Counted from the first letter of the stretch, positions 21,727 to 34,700 are shown. The stretch is DNA of 64,000 nt from Haplosporangium gracile (GCA_015499985.1 JAAAUF010000049.1:20725-84724), one strand, 5' to 3'. Numbers and translations: made by a program. The notes: generated from the sequence alone by a model not told the origin.

Positions 21727-24700
21727 TTATCCAAGAATAGATATATCCAGTCTGTTTCGAGGCTCTGCTCGGACAATGGCTTCGTGTGGCTCGACATCAC
21801 CCTCGTCATCTCTCGGGCGCTTTGTCTTGATCTCCCTGGCCACGCCCGACTGCTCGGCATCGAAAGCTGCGCCGTCTGATGGCGCGGAGGCGTCTTGGTC
21901 CTCCTGATCCTGCTTGCCCCGCAACAGCTCCTTGTTAACTGAGCCTTTGGGACCTTCGGCCTCATCAAAGTCTGTTTCTTCAAGCTTACGGCGTAGCACG
22001 TTCGGCTGGGGGGCATCGTTTCCTGCAGAAATGACGTCGTCGCCGTCGTAGCCAAAAAGCTCCAACATAAGCCCTTCGACTGATTTAGCTCCGTTCTCAC
22101 ATCCATTGAGAGGTCCGGAGAAAGGTCCACCGGTCTCGCTGCCTTCGGCTTTGTTGAAATTCTTGAAAAAAGGACGAGCGTAGTGCCAAGGGATTTCTGG
22201 ACGTGCCGAATCAATCGTAGCCTGAGGAGGTGGTCTAATGTTCTGCTATCATCTTTGCTAGTGTGCAAGGTCAGAAGCTGCTTAAAGATAGGAGTATAGC
22301 TGAAGTCTTCCATTGCTTCCTTGTGAATAGTGGCGCAGTGCGAGACAAGCAACTTGATGTTGTCCTATTTCAGATCACAAAATAGGAAGTGCGCAAAGAG
22401 CATGCTAGTACTCAATGCCAACGGTTATAAACAGTAAGCTGCGAGGCATGTCATGTCATGAATGTGAAAACAAAATATAAAAGCTACCTTTTGAATATGA
22501 TCGAAAAATTCCAGGCGGGCAGAGTTCATGGCGTTCCTGTCCCCCTTGGTGCCTTTGAGAAGGCCAATGATGCTGTGGATCACTTTGTTCCTGATCAGCA
22601 TGCGGCTGAAGTAATCATCGTCAAGATCCATGCAGGCTCTGAAGAATTTCAGTGCCACTAAAAAATTGAAAAGTTCGTGAGCAAAAAGACGAAACTAGAC
22701 ACCATTTTTCTCATCAAAGCGACGCCTATAAACAATCCAAGACTTCAAAGGGCGAAAAACTCATCGAAACGCAAATGTTTTGCGTTGTTCTTAAAGAGCA
22801 AGGCGATCCTCTCTGCAAGGCGCCTGGAGGTAAGGAGAATCTTGAGCTGTGAGGGATGTTGCTGAACGAGGAATGTCATTAGCTTGCAGATTTCCTCGCA
22901 CCGAGCGAATGCAAGTTGACCCAGAGAAGTGGAAGCTAGTAGAACAATAATCAACAAAAGTAAAAACCACAAGTCAGTATTCCACAAATAAAGCGACATC
23001 AACTCTCTAAATTACATCGTCAACATTGCGACTATCCAGTTCAAATACTTACTTCTCATGAGCTCCAGCACTGGTGTGACCAGAGTGCTGAGGTACTGCG
23101 AGTAAAACAGGTCCAAGGATGCCTCCGCGCTGGGGTCAAGGCGGTCCGAGTTGTTTTCTTTTGCTACCTCGGGGTTGACATCCAGCAAGGCTTGAACGAC
23201 ATCTGCAAACTGGAAAATGGAGTCGACATTGGGCTCCAGGATGACTTGGTTCAAAACGGCGTCAAAGAATACTTTGGGGTCTTTGCGGGTGGTCTGCTCG
23301 ATGATGAGGATGCGAATTAGCCGCGGACTGGTCTCCAAGGCCATTTGCATAGTCTCAATTCCTGCTTGCTTGACCGGGCGCCATCGGACACAAAGGCAGA
23401 CTCAAGCAAGTCGAAAAAACCAAGCCGGGAAAGTTTCCTATGAAAGGCATCGTGTCGATCGGAAGGAGACAAAAAGTGAATGGTTAGATGTAATACTGAG
23501 CGTATTAGCTTGTCTCTACAATCACATATATTCTAGAAACATGTTCTTACCTGTACACGTCGATGGTTGTCTTCTTGGCCATAGTGCAAAGTTGGTGCAC
23601 AAACAAGACGACATCATTTCGGCGACGCGTTGGCTCTGATGGGTTCTTCAAGATATCGAAGAGATCTTTTATCAACTGGTGGTCATAGGTAATGTCTTGG
23701 ACGAGCTCGAGGGTCTTGGCCTTGATCATGAATATCACCACCGAGATCGCGTCCGCTTTCAGGGTATCAGACAGGACCTTCTCCTTCAGAAACTGGAGGC
23801 GGATCACCTGGTTGATAAGTTTCATGGTATCTGGGCCGTCAATCGGAACGACCTCCTTGGACTTGCCTAGTCGAGAGAACATCCGCCGGTACTGAGCCTT
23901 TCCTTCTTTCAAACCCGCATCATCTAAAGAATCAAGAAACCGTGAGGAGTTAAGATGGGTTTGTAGCCTCGTAATAATAGTATTTTTCATGAGCGAGAGC
24001 AGCCGACGAAGTTGCTGGTTTTCAGTATTGCTTGAATGATGTTCAAGTCATAGCGGTTCACTAGAAGCGGAAGAAAATAATAAAAAATACAAAAGATCTG
24101 TTAGTTATCCGCTTCAAGTTATTGAGGGTTCTTCAGCACGATATGAAAGCGGCGAGATGTGCCTTTTTTTCCACATGACTTACTCAAATGCAGGAGGATG
24201 AGACGTAGGGTGCGCAAGCGCGGCGTCTGCTCCGAGTTCTCGTAGGTAGTCAACAAGGCAACAAACTTCTTGATGTACTTCTATAAACGAGAACAAAAAG
24301 TTGATACAAGCAGCTCTTAGTACGCCCATCACCTATGTAAGGCCAAAAAGCATGTACTGTAAGTCTGTAATGAGCTTGTACAGGTGAGAACATGCCTCGT
24401 CGACGATGTACTGGTGCAGTTCCTGCTGAATCTCTCTGTCGGCCGTTGTCATTGCCTCGAGAAATTCCTTGATATCCATGAGGTCATCCATAGTTGGATC
24501 GGGTAGGATCGAGTCATCTGCAACTGTGTTGTCGTCGTCACTTGTGGAGTCATCGTCGATGTCCATTGGAATCGCAGACTGCTTCTGAGGGTTCTCGGTC
24601 TTGGTAGGCTTGTCTGGCAACAGCTGGGGGTTCTTCTCGGCCTCAGTGGCTGAACAGGGGCGTACTCTACCATAGTTTGTTAGTTGGTGAGCCTAAATCT

Positions 24701-24829
24701 GCTTTTTGCTGTCTGTCGTATACTGCGCCCATAATGTGACTGCTGTTAAATACCTTCAGACTCGTGCTTGGTCGTGGTCAAGGCGTGGTCGTTGTTCTTG
24801 GGAGCACTGTAGGCGGTCATGGTGTCCAT
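21727..24829 (-). CDS. Protein phosphatase 4 regulatory subunit 3 (SMEK/Psy2)-like gene with broken frame
   Basis: About 734 codons resembling PP4R3, which targets the PP4 phosphatase in DNA-damage and checkpoint responses. Exons: 24829-24754, 24649-24396, 24280-24184, 24060-24016, 23923-23551, 23437-23053, 22935-22771, 22657-22488, 22364-21727. Family-like blocks in order: DDLMDIKEFLEAM, YIKKFVALLTTYENSEQTPR, YRRMFSRLGKSKEVVPI, RRRNDVVLFVHQLCTMAKKT, IETMQMALETSPRLIRILII, FFRACMDLDDDYFSRMLIRN, PWHYARPFFKNFNKAEGSE and an acidic tail. Two junctions (after 24396 and 24016) need GC donors. Two places lose the frame by one base with no canonical intron: near 23385 and near 22250. At the second, a 62-nt GC-AG intron (22258-22197) could rescue it. 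The N-terminal EVH1-like domain is not seen. It is either a decaying copy or carries assembly errors. Confidence 0.72.
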
Positions 24830-25547
24830 AGTGCTCGGTGCTATTATTGCGAGTAAAGTAAGAGAAAGTTATAGCCAGTAAACAGGTACTCAGTATGGCT
24901 TGCGTTTTTTTGCTTAAAAGGTCTAGCATTCATCCTCTGAAAGATCGTTTTGTGGTCGCGTGTGTATCGTACCATGGTGGAGTTTCGCTGGTGCCTGATT
25001 CGCAAACTGATGCACGTTCAGGCCCATGCTGCAAACGCTGTCCATGGCAGCAACCCACTGTCCCACTGGGTTGCTGTATTTTCTGTTTGTTCTGCAAGGT
25101 GAATCATGTGTGTCGCCTGTGAAGCCGCGATTAGTTGTCCAAGAGTTACTTTTCTGTTGGTCTGTTGTTCATTGCATAAGGGGAGAAGAGGTGGATTGTT
25201 TAGGTATAGTACCTTGTTGTGGTTGCGTTGAGCTATTGTGTTTGTGGTTGTTGCTGTGAGAGTGTCATTACTGTTCTTCTTGTGTGAGGGCGTCGTTGTA
25301 GTGAGTCGAGCGATGGTTGGGAGGGAGGAGGGGAATGAGAGTCTGTTAGCAACCACTAAGTCACTTTGGTGGAAAAGAAAGAAAGATGCAGATCAAAATT
25401 CGTTTCGGCGTTGGCTGTTTATTAAAATTCCAGGTGATTAAGGGCGTTTCAACAAGTTTCACCATCAAGGCAACCACCTTTACAGCACCCATACGGCACC
25501 AAAATCATAATACAAACACAATTATTTATTTATTATTTGATATATTT
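24830..25547. other. Intergenic region upstream of the PP4R3-like gene
   Basis: An acceptor-like ataatag ends at about 24841, just upstream of the PP4R3-like ATG, so a 5' UTR intron is likely. The minus-strand frames upstream (for example 25356-25018) are Thr/Asn-rich and do not resemble the EVH1 domain expected at the start of PP4R3. No other gene is seen. Confidence 0.5.
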
Positions 25548-28500
25548 TCACGGCTTGGTCTCTTGGAAGGGCAGCTCAGCATAGTAAAGCGCCTGCTTGA
25601 GCGAATCCACCTGATAGCGGTAACGGTTCGCCAGCTTGCCATCCTTACCCCAGCACACCCTAAACTGCTGTAGCAGCGCCGGATCTTCAATCTTGGGAAT
25701 AAGCGACTTGAGGTATACCAACAACTGTCGAGATGACTCTGTCTGTATTCGCTTGCTTGGAGTGGTCTTTGTCGCCGTCTTGCTCTTCGCCTCATCCTCA
25801 GTTTTTGCTGATCCCGCTTGTTTCCGCTTCAAAAGTTGCTCCTGCATTGACCCGGTGCCATGTCCCTTCGATCTTCTGCTGCTGCCGCCACCCATAGCGT
25901 TCCGCAAAGCCTTCAAATCTCGCTCATCGTCACTATTATCCGCCATCTCCTCATCCTCGTCACTATCCTGCTCATGATCGCTCTCCTCGATCTCGATCGT
26001 TGATTCTTCCAGCAGCAGGTTGGCCAGCAGATTCACAATCTTGCACGTGTAATATCCTTGAACCGCCTTTAGTGGGTGGTAGCCAATGTAGGTGTTGTTC
26101 AGTATCCGCTCCAACTCGAGTGACCGATGAAGAGCGAAGACCCAGTTCTTGTGACTCACAGCTTCGTCAAATCCTGCCTGCTCTAGCTGACGGACGAGAC
26201 GATGAAGCGCACTGCGGTGGACTGGGTCCTCGTTGATATCCATGGGTGATCTTGTTGATTGACGAGACTTTGTTCTTGCTTGGGGAGGTGCGACGCCTGT
26301 TAGTGACCGGTAGGCCTCGTCAAAACACTGCAATGCTGCTGTTGAGGGTTCGTGCACAGAATTCATGCCACCCTTAGCAGCTGCGACCTTTCTTGCCTCC
26401 TCAGCTGCATTTTCGTCCGTCGTTTCCGGCAACTTGATCTTGGCAAGCTCAAAGTTTCTGGAACTTGATTTTGGTTGTTGATCCGATGCACCGTTCATCT
26501 CCCGAACAAACCGAGCAATGATCCTCTCTGCCTCCTCCTGGTTCTCCTGAACAATTTCCTGCGTGAGCTCGGGAACCTGTCCGCAAGACTCGCACTTTAA
26601 CTCAACCTTGTTGTAAATGGCGAGCTGTGATTCGATCGCGAGGATGGGGCCGATATCTGATCGAGTCGCACAAGCACTGTTGGGACAGATAAAACCTTGC
26701 TTTGGATCGAGCAGCGGGACAAATGTTGATTCGGGGATGATGGCCAGTAACGCGTCCTGATTAGGTTGAATAAGTGGATTGGCGGGAAAGTACTGGCACA
26801 TCGGGCACATGCATGTGAAATGGTATTGTTCCTTGAGTTGCTTTTGACGTTCTTGAGTTGTGCCAATCTGGTCAATGTAGCTGATCGTCAACTATGACAG
26901 CACGAAGGAACAACAACAATGTCAGATTAGGACGTGTTAAATAATTAATTCCCTCATGCAATTTGCTACGTCACGACGAAGCAAGAATGTTACCTCCTCT
27001 CCTGGTTGGATGTCCCGGATTACTCGGCACTCAACCCTCGATCCCTTGAAAGTATAGACACAGTTGGGAAGGCATGAATGGTTCATGAACGGCATGCTCT
27101 GAACATAGAGCGCCAGTCCAACCGCCGTGGTAGTCTCCAGATTGGTCACCGAAAAGCCATAGGATAACAGTTTCCGGAGAAGTTCAAAGCCCTTTGTTGC
27201 ACTCGTGCCTTCGGACTCCCCCTCGGACTCTCCAGATCCTCGCATGAAAGTCGCACGATCCTCCTTCGCCGTAACAACGCAGGATATGACTACAGCCATG
27301 ATCTTGGTGAACTGGGTCGACTCGTCCAGGACGCCTTTGGAAGAAACATCCCGGTTATTTGCTGGTGCCCTCAGGTACCGATCGATCCATGTTGCTCCAT
27401 GCTCGTCAAGCCACTCTTCCTGCTTCTGATCCAGTCCTGAATAATACACCTCGTTGACTAGTTTCTGAGCTGCATCCATCTTTTTGTGTTCAGCCTTGTA
27501 GGCTGCTGATGTCCTCACACGTTCCCGACGACGAACCAATCGGCAGAGGGCTCGGACAGTGGTGGTGTCTATCGAATGCTTGGTCCAAACATCTTTCATG
27601 ACCGCGTTCTTCATCGACTGCTGGATCCCCTGACACTCCAGTTGATGGTGAAGCTTCCAGTCCTTGATTTGGCACGTCTATTGCCATCGGAAAAGATATG
27701 CGTGCGTTAGATATCAAATCTTATATTTGGGTTACAAAGCAACTTGACAACGGAAGCGACCGTTTATTTACCTTGTTGCAGTACCAGACGACTTTACAAC
27801 CAGCACATCGGACAAGTTTCCGTTGGTTGTTGGCCGAAACACCTCCAGCCGACGCATTCTTCTCGTCCTCGCCCTGCTCCTCCCGTGTGTCTTTGAAACA
27901 AGCTGAGCAGACCGAAGACAGTGAGGTATCATTGACGACCTGACAGTACCCCATCTCCTTGAAGACAAGCGTGCCAGCCTTCAGCACATCCTTGGCTGCC
28001 GAAAAGAGTCCTCTACCCTTGTTTTCCAGGGCTGTATCCTTGATCTCAATGAGATTTGACTCTGAGCTGATTCCTGATGACGTGGCCGAGGGAGACATTG
28101 AGGGAGGTGTGGCGAGTGTTTCCACTGCTGGTTGCGAGGATGTTGTCTGTCCTCCTCCATCCTCTAGGCTGGTCAATGATGATTGTCGTTGCTGTTGTAG
28201 TGGTAGCGATTTCTGTTGAAGGGGTCGACGGGGTCTCGTGTCTCCAAGGCCTCCTTCCTGCTCCGTTTTGCCTCCTTCTACCCCTGAATCCTGATCGAGG
28301 AAACTGAGTCTGGCAAGGCCTGGATAGACCTCACCGATATTTTGTGCGTTCTGTGACTGAACATATGGAAGGTTGCTGCTGCTGGCTGCTGGTTGCTGTG
28401 GATGTTGAGTTGATTCCTTGAGGCTGTCGTCCTTCATGTCCTCGCCGCCGTCCTTCATGTCCTCGCCGCCGTCGTGCTCATCGTCGCTGGTGTCACGTTT

Positions 28501-28620
28501 CTTGGTTCTGTAGTTCCGTTTAGCTTTGTTGGTGCGAGTCGATGTCGCTGAGGGGCTAGTTGGTGTTGCTGTTTCGACAGCGTGTCCGTCAGTGGGAGTG
28601 TTCTCCACAGTGGGGTCCAT
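25548..28620 (-). CDS. SET and MYND domain (SMYD-type) protein
   Basis: Three exons join in phase: 28620-27772, 27677-26994 and 26891-25548, giving 958 residues, about twice a typical SMYD lysine methyltransferase. After a disordered N-terminus of about 195 residues the split SET domain begins (IKDTALENKGRGLFSAAKDV). It is interrupted by a MYND zinc finger (CSACFK ... LVRCAGCKVVWYCNK / TCQIKDWKLHHQLEC) and resumes with the catalytic-core motif SMPFMNHSCLPNCVY, then GEELTISYID and the post-SET cysteines (FTCMCPMCQYFP). An Asp/Glu-rich stretch with basic motifs lies in the C-terminal half. Family members methylate histones or other proteins. The NHSC and GEELTISY motifs are intact, so activity is plausible. 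The acidic C-terminal insert is unusual. Confidence 0.88.
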
Positions 28621-29149
28621 GGCTTCCAATTGGACGAGTGTGATGTGAAAGAGAGAGAGAGAAAGAAAAGGGCTTGAGGAGCAGGAGCGCGTTGCGTGGA
28701 ATCAAAAAGAAGCTCAAAGAACACAAAGTCAAATGAGCGAGTGACTGTTAATGGCAGCACAGCTGGATTTGACAGTTGGCATGTCAAATTAATGAAATTC
28801 AGTCAGGATTTACTTTGGTCCTTGATGACTTCTTCGCATCAAACCCAGACAGCGGCAACAAATAAAGGCAGATTGGACCAGTCAAAGAGGGGCGCGAAGC
28901 AAGGAAGAATGCTCGTAACGGATGTTTGTTATTTTAGAAAGTGAGAATCTTCATGCCTTGCTGCTATTATTGTTACATGCCTTTCTAATCAATAATATAT
29001 AGGGTGTGCAGTACGATGCTGTGGAGCTGTGGAGGGAGGGAGTGGGTCGTGAAATAAGAAAATTAAAGAAGGATAAAAAAAGAATACGAAAAAATGTACC
29101 CTTTCTAGAATATCCTTTCTAATGCATGCCGGTGTGTGTTGCCTAGAAC
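28621..29149. other. Intergenic region
   Basis: About 530 bp between the SMYD gene start and the chitin deacetylase stop. Presumed promoter of the former and 3' UTR of the latter. No gene or clear motif seen. Confidence 0.5.
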
Positions 29150-30300
29150 TTAGAAGAGAGCAAGTCCGAGGGCAGCAGCAGCAGCAATCAGACCCAGGGA
29201 CCAACCAGCAGCAGCCTTGATTCCAGCGCCGTTGTCTCCCTTGGCAGCAGAAGTCGTGGGCACAGTGACTCCACCAGTTTCAGTACCAGCACCAGTACCA
29301 TTTCCAGTACCAGCACCAGTACCAGCTCCAGCTCCAGAACCAGCACCAGCACCAACACCAGTGATCGAGGCAGGCGAGCCAGTCGAGGCAGTAACAGAAG
29401 GGGTGACAGGGTTGGTCGAAGGGGTAGGGACAACAGAGCCCTCCAAGTATGCAGGCTCGCCAATGCACTCCTCCATCGAGACAAAACGGTAACCCTTCTT
29501 CAAGATGGCATCAATAACAACATCGGCCAAGTGCTCAACCGAGAACTGGTGGATCTCGTGCTGGAGCAAGATGAACGAATCGGTGGCAGGATTCGAGTCC
29601 TGGACGATAACCTTGTTAAGCTCCTCCATCGACTTTTGGACAGCAAGGACGGTAGTCTTCTCGCCAACGTGGCGCCAGTCGTTAGTGTCGACGTTCCAGT
29701 ACGAGATGACAAGACCCAACTCCTTCATCACCTTGGTACAGGCGTCAGCGCAGCGACCCTCAGGGGCACGCATGTAGCGAGGACGGACACCGCTGTTGGC
29801 AAACATCACATCAGAGGTTCTGGAGATCTCGCTTTTCATCTCGGCCTCGGTCATCAAGTCGAGGTTGCTGTGGGTATAGGTGTGCGAAGCCAACTGGTGG
29901 CCGCGCTCGAGCATCTTCTTGAGGGAGCCCTTCTGTTGAAGGGTCTTGTTGACCATCTGGCCGCTGTATGCGAGAGAAGGAGAGAGGTAAAGGAATGAAG
30001 ATAATGCAGGGTTAGATCAATTGATGGTGGTACTAATTGCGGTTGTTTAAACAAAAAAATAATAATGCAAAAGCCGTAATAGTTGACTTACACGAGGTAG
30101 AAGGTGGCGACGACATTTTTCTTTTTGAGGATCTCAAGAAGCTGGTCGTTATAGATGTATGGGCCGTCGTCGAAGGTATAGGCGACAACACCGGGCATCT
30201 TGCACTTAGAGACTCTGGCGGCCTCATAGGCAGGCACCTGAGCGGTGGTCATGGTGGCCAGGAACAGAGCAGAGGAAACGAGGAGAGCGGTGAACTTCAT
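29150..30300 (-). CDS. Chitin deacetylase, polysaccharide deacetylase family (CE4), GPI-type
   Basis: Exons 30300-30092 and 29963-29150 join in phase to 340 residues. It removes acetyl groups from chitin to make chitosan at the cell surface. A signal peptide (MKFTALLVSSALFLATMTTA) leads into the NodB-type domain with all five CE4 motifs. These are TFDDGP (metal-binding Asp), HTYTH (two metal-binding His), RAPEG, the Asp-x-x-x-Trp region VDTNDW, and LLQHEIH (catalytic His). A Ser/Thr/Pro linker, a Gly-Ala/Gly-Thr repeat and a hydrophobic tail (GWSLGLIAAAAALGLALF) suggest GPI anchoring. A TATA-like ctatttaag lies about 175 bp upstream. Confidence 0.92.
29263..29356 (-). repeat. Short minisatellite encoding Gly-Ala/Gly-Thr repeats
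   Basis: Repeats of the type ccagtaccagcaccagtacc encode alternating Gly-Thr, Gly-Ala and Gly-Asn dipeptides between the catalytic domain and the hydrophobic tail of the chitin deacetylase. Such linkers commonly vary in length between strains. Confidence 0.8.
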
Positions 30301-31782
30301 GATGCTGGTGATGAAGTTGTTGATAAGGATGAAATGAGTGGTATAGGAGTGGGTGCGGAGCGAAGGGAGGGAGGGAAGGAAAGAAGTGAAAAGGTAAGGT
30401 GGATGAGTAGAAACAAAATGGAAGAGGTACAAAGAACTGATGAAGGAAAAGAGAATAAAAGAAACAAACTGGGCTATTTAAGACTTTACAAGGACACAAT
30501 CTCTTCCCCTGAACCGAGCACTTGGTGGGTGGGTTGTGATTGTGGTGAAATATGAAATCAATTCCTTACATTACTTTTGCGCCCTCACACCCTTCCTTGC
30601 TTTCTCCTCTCCGCATAACAAGCAGGAGGCGTCTGTTTGAATCTGAAGTTAGATTTTTTTTTTTTTTTTGTGATTCCTCGGTAACTTTCCTTTTGCTCAT
30701 TTCTTTTGGAGGGGAGTTGATATTAAAGTTGCGTGTTGGTTGCACGAAGCCATGTTCAGATATAAACAACAAAAAAAGAGGCAGAAACACAACTTGGCGA
30801 ATTTTCCCTTTCACCTTCAACCTTCAGGGACAAGTTGAGGGCATGGTACTTCAATGGTGGTCTTAATATTCATCCTTTTTCCCTCCGACTGTTTCTTGAT
30901 TGTTCTTGTTATTATTGTCATCATCATTATAACCACAGTCATGTCGTCGTTGACAAACGGCTATTCTCAATCACGGCGTGCGATAAAAGGTGAAAGGCGA
31001 GATCTTGATGGAGCAACCAAAAAGAGCGAAAAATTCTATGTTCTATTTTCTGCTCAGACCAAAAAAAAAAAAAAAGGGAATTCCCTGGCGCTATGGCTCA
31101 AAGTCGAAAATAGACTCACACGCCTGAGTTTAACCCCACCCACTTTTTCTTTGTCTCCGTTCTTCAAGCAATGAGTTCCTTTAAACAGTCCCACCTGACT
31201 ACACAGCAATGCGTGTCCTCAACGCCCATTTGTTCCATCGTCATCCTCTGTCCGTCTTATCTACTTCCTGACTTCTGTCCATGCGAACAAACACCTCATG
31301 GTAATGCCTCGTATGAGCGCAGGTCTAACCCTGGCCTTCACAAAACTTATTTTTTTGTTCCTTTACAATTTTTAAGCGGTATGTACGGTATTCTTCTTGC
31401 GGCTTCCGCACCTTCCAAAATGCAAACTTTGAAAGAACAATAGACTCAGAGGCCATCCTCAGGCTCTCCGCTTGATTGTGTTTCAGCTCACACGCATGCC
31501 ACAAGTACAATACAGTACATTTAGAAATTTGGCTATGGGCATGAAAAGAGCCCCACGCGATCGAAAGTGAAAAAAAAGAAAGAACGAGCTTGTTCATTGT
31601 GAAATACTATAGCTACATGGTTGATTTAGGGGCTGGGTTGGGTTTGGTAGGGCTGGGGTGACGATACGGACCAAAGCGGATGCAAGAGGGATCAAAAGGC
31701 TGCGCATTTCAGAGATGCAACAAACAAAAAAAAATGTTATTTAGGACACAAAAAGTGCGAGTGAGAGTACATACGGGTTCGA
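30301..31782. other. Intergenic region
   Basis: About 1.5 kb without a supported gene. It holds the chitin deacetylase promoter, T and A homopolymers (30655-30670, 31060-31075), and open frames such as 30854-31174 and 31171-31443 (+) that lack recognisable motifs. The part next to 31783 is the 3' UTR of the Pds5 gene. Confidence 0.5.
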
Positions 31783-34700
31783 TTAAGAGCTGGAATGGTC
31801 ACTCTCCATCTCCTCCGAATCTTCATCGCTACGTTCAACATCCTTGTAGACAGTAGCCTTGGACTTGGCTGCACGAGACGCCATCCTATGAGTAGCGACA
31901 CAGCACAAGTATGAGATAAACAAAAGATTAGAACAAAATACATGAGTCTCATAAAACCAAGTGCACCTTCTCTGATAGGTTCGGTCTCCCTGATACCACG
32001 CTAGGCTTGCTTACTTTCTGGTGGGTTCTTCTGCAACCCGCTCATCTGCTTTGGCCTTTTTTGGTCGTTTGACTCGAGAAGGTGACGAAATTCTCCTCTC
32101 ACCAACAACATCTTCCATGTCTTCTGCGCTATGTGGGGAGGGAGACCGGGATCGGCGCTTTGTGGCCTGTCCCATCTTGCGCTCAATAGATGTTTTGGGT
32201 TTGCGTTCGGTCTTGTGCTCTCGTGCCTGGACCCATGCAGAGGGGAGATAGATTTTCTTGGAAATCTATATTTTAATTTAATTGATATGCCAACAAAACC
32301 AAATACAAGTTAGTTCATAGTTCTTCTTGCGGACGCGCTAAACGGCAACAAGGAGAAAGGTCAATGCGCCACTCGTACCTCCACAGACACGTCGTTCTGG
32401 GCGAGAGGAGTAAATAACTCTCTGGGGAGTTTGACTTGTCCAGGGTAGCTGGTCAAAGTCCAGCCATGGGACCGACTCCTTTCTTGAATCAAGTACTGAG
32501 TAAGGTCACTTAAGACATAGAGGTTCTAATATATGACGAGCAGAGAGAGGCATTACAGGTCAGCAAGGATACAACTTATACCAATAGATTGTCAGCAGAC
32601 CTTCATTACATATTCCTGCGTCTTACATATGTGTTATCATTAGGAGTGGCAAACCGAACTGTCTTCATGAGCGAGGCAATATAAAAGATCAGCGAGATGT
32701 TCTCCGCGTTGGCCATGGTGTCCAGATAGAACTCGATATACCTAACAGAAGGTGTGCGATGTATAGTTGTTAGATTGTTTCAACCCAATACCGTCTTCAA
32801 CAAAACCAACAAGCCATTAAGAAATAACTTACTTTGCAGCCAAGTTCAGGTCTTGGACAGAGTGTGTTGGAAGAGTAGCTTCAAACACATCCTTCTCATC
32901 ATCATCGGCGACCTTAATGACAAAGTCAGGGTGGTTCGACAGCAAGTGTAATGCTCTTGCAAGAGTCAACTCGTTGAGCATAAGGTTGCTATCTACAGAT
33001 CCGAACAGTATGTAAAGTACATTCAGATATCAGTTCATAATTGCACAACCGAGTGCAATCCGCATCGCTTCGTGGACTCGAGACACAGAAAAAAACATAC
33101 CGATGGCCTGGTTTTTGGACTGGATGGTCAAAAACTTTTGAACCTGTGACTTCCAGTCGACCTCGGGCTCGTGAGCGACCAACATCAGGACAGCCAAGTA
33201 TCGAATGTGTAGTTCCTTTACGCGGAGATACTTCATGATCCTTCTGGCGAAACCATGGCGGACACGGTAGACTGGATCTTGAATCACAAGCGCCAGGCGG
33301 CCAAAGTCAGGCACAGCGACCATCTTTTCATAGGCGGGGCGTCCACGCGTGAGCTTAATCACAAAGCGGGCAGCATTAAGCCGCAAATGGCTCTTCATCA
33401 CAGCACTACAAGGCACACAGATAGTCGGAAAAGAGAATATTAGTGTCAAATCGTCTCTTTGGCAACGATGGTCGTCGGACTTCAGAGGAACGATTGGGTT
33501 GGTATCTTACTTTGTGTTCTTTTCGGCGACCAATTCACCCTCCTGATTAATAAGTGCCCACAGAAGCTGGAAGACGGGTCGAACAGCACTGTGTGCCGCC
33601 TCGGGGTCACTTTCAAGAAGCACAATTGCCCTGTTGACCAGAACCTTCAGACCCATAAGCTACATTGGAAAAGCAAATGAGATATCTTTGTAAATCAATA
33701 GTCGGGGAGAGAGTCGAGTGTTTGTTCGAGAGTACAGGTAGATTGATCTGGATACCTTTGACAAGGAGTACTGATCCAACTCGTTCTTTTCTACCCAGTC
33801 CTCAGTAGCATCGTAACGTGTCTATAGTATAAAGGTCAAAACGTCAACTATCAGTACCTTATCTTGAGCATAAGCTTGTCAGGTAATGAAACAATTACGA
33901 GCCATCGCATCTCACCTCCTGATCCTTCGTGTTTGTGAGGAGCAGTTTTTTCATGATAAATGCAACAACAGCTCCACTGATGCTCTCGAAGACTTGAGGA
34001 GAGTATAATGTGATTTGCGACAGGATGGCGAGGTTCTTGAGCAGGTCAGGAGAAGATATTTCCAGTTCCCCAGAGATGTCTTCTGCAATATCCCTACACA
34101 TCGCGTCGTTGTTAGCAATGCTGGCAAGGACAATGGTCGCATCGGTCGCCTGCGCAACAGTACCCGCTGTCAGGAACTGCCGAAGAGTTTCCTTAGCCAT
34201 GCCATCAGCGGGCACAGATTTAGGGAACTGCTTGGCAAACTCTGCCAAGGTCTGCAATGCATCGGAAGCTCCAACAAATGTCGAGTCACGAAGGAGAGCC
34301 GTGATCTCTGCCAAATGGTCGATGAAGATGGCTGGGAAAATGGGTGAGATCGACCTTAAGAGCTCACCCGAGATTTGGCGGCTTTCGTCGCTTCCAGCAA
34401 TGTTCTGGATTAGCTCCGAGATGACCTCAGAATTAATCAATGTAAGGCTAATCCGTTGAATAAGAATAGAGAAAATCTCCAAGGTCGATGGCGAGACGTT
34501 CTCCATCCTTGCAATAGCATCCTTCTATAAAGGGTGTAGTAGTAATAGTAGCACGCAATGGCGCACTGAGTGAGATACTGAGCGCATTGATAATGGGCCA
34601 GCATCTTCAACTTCATCGTCAGCAGTGACTTACAGCAGCCTTCCGGATCTCTTTGAGCGATCGTCTCGAGTCCATGCAATCCGAGATCAATTGCAAGAAC

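Noticed and set aside
21390..22352. Open minus-strand frame of 320 codons running past the PP4R3-like C-terminus
   Set aside because: Its first part belongs to PP4R3, but after about 22250 the family-like sequence (PWHYARPFFKNFN, MLELFGYDGDD) is in another frame. The continued frame is compositionally odd and is an accidental overlap.
29188..29492. Leu/Val-rich and Trp/Cys-rich frames on both strands
   Set aside because: Alternative readings of the Gly-Ala/Gly-Thr minisatellite inside the chitin deacetylase gene.
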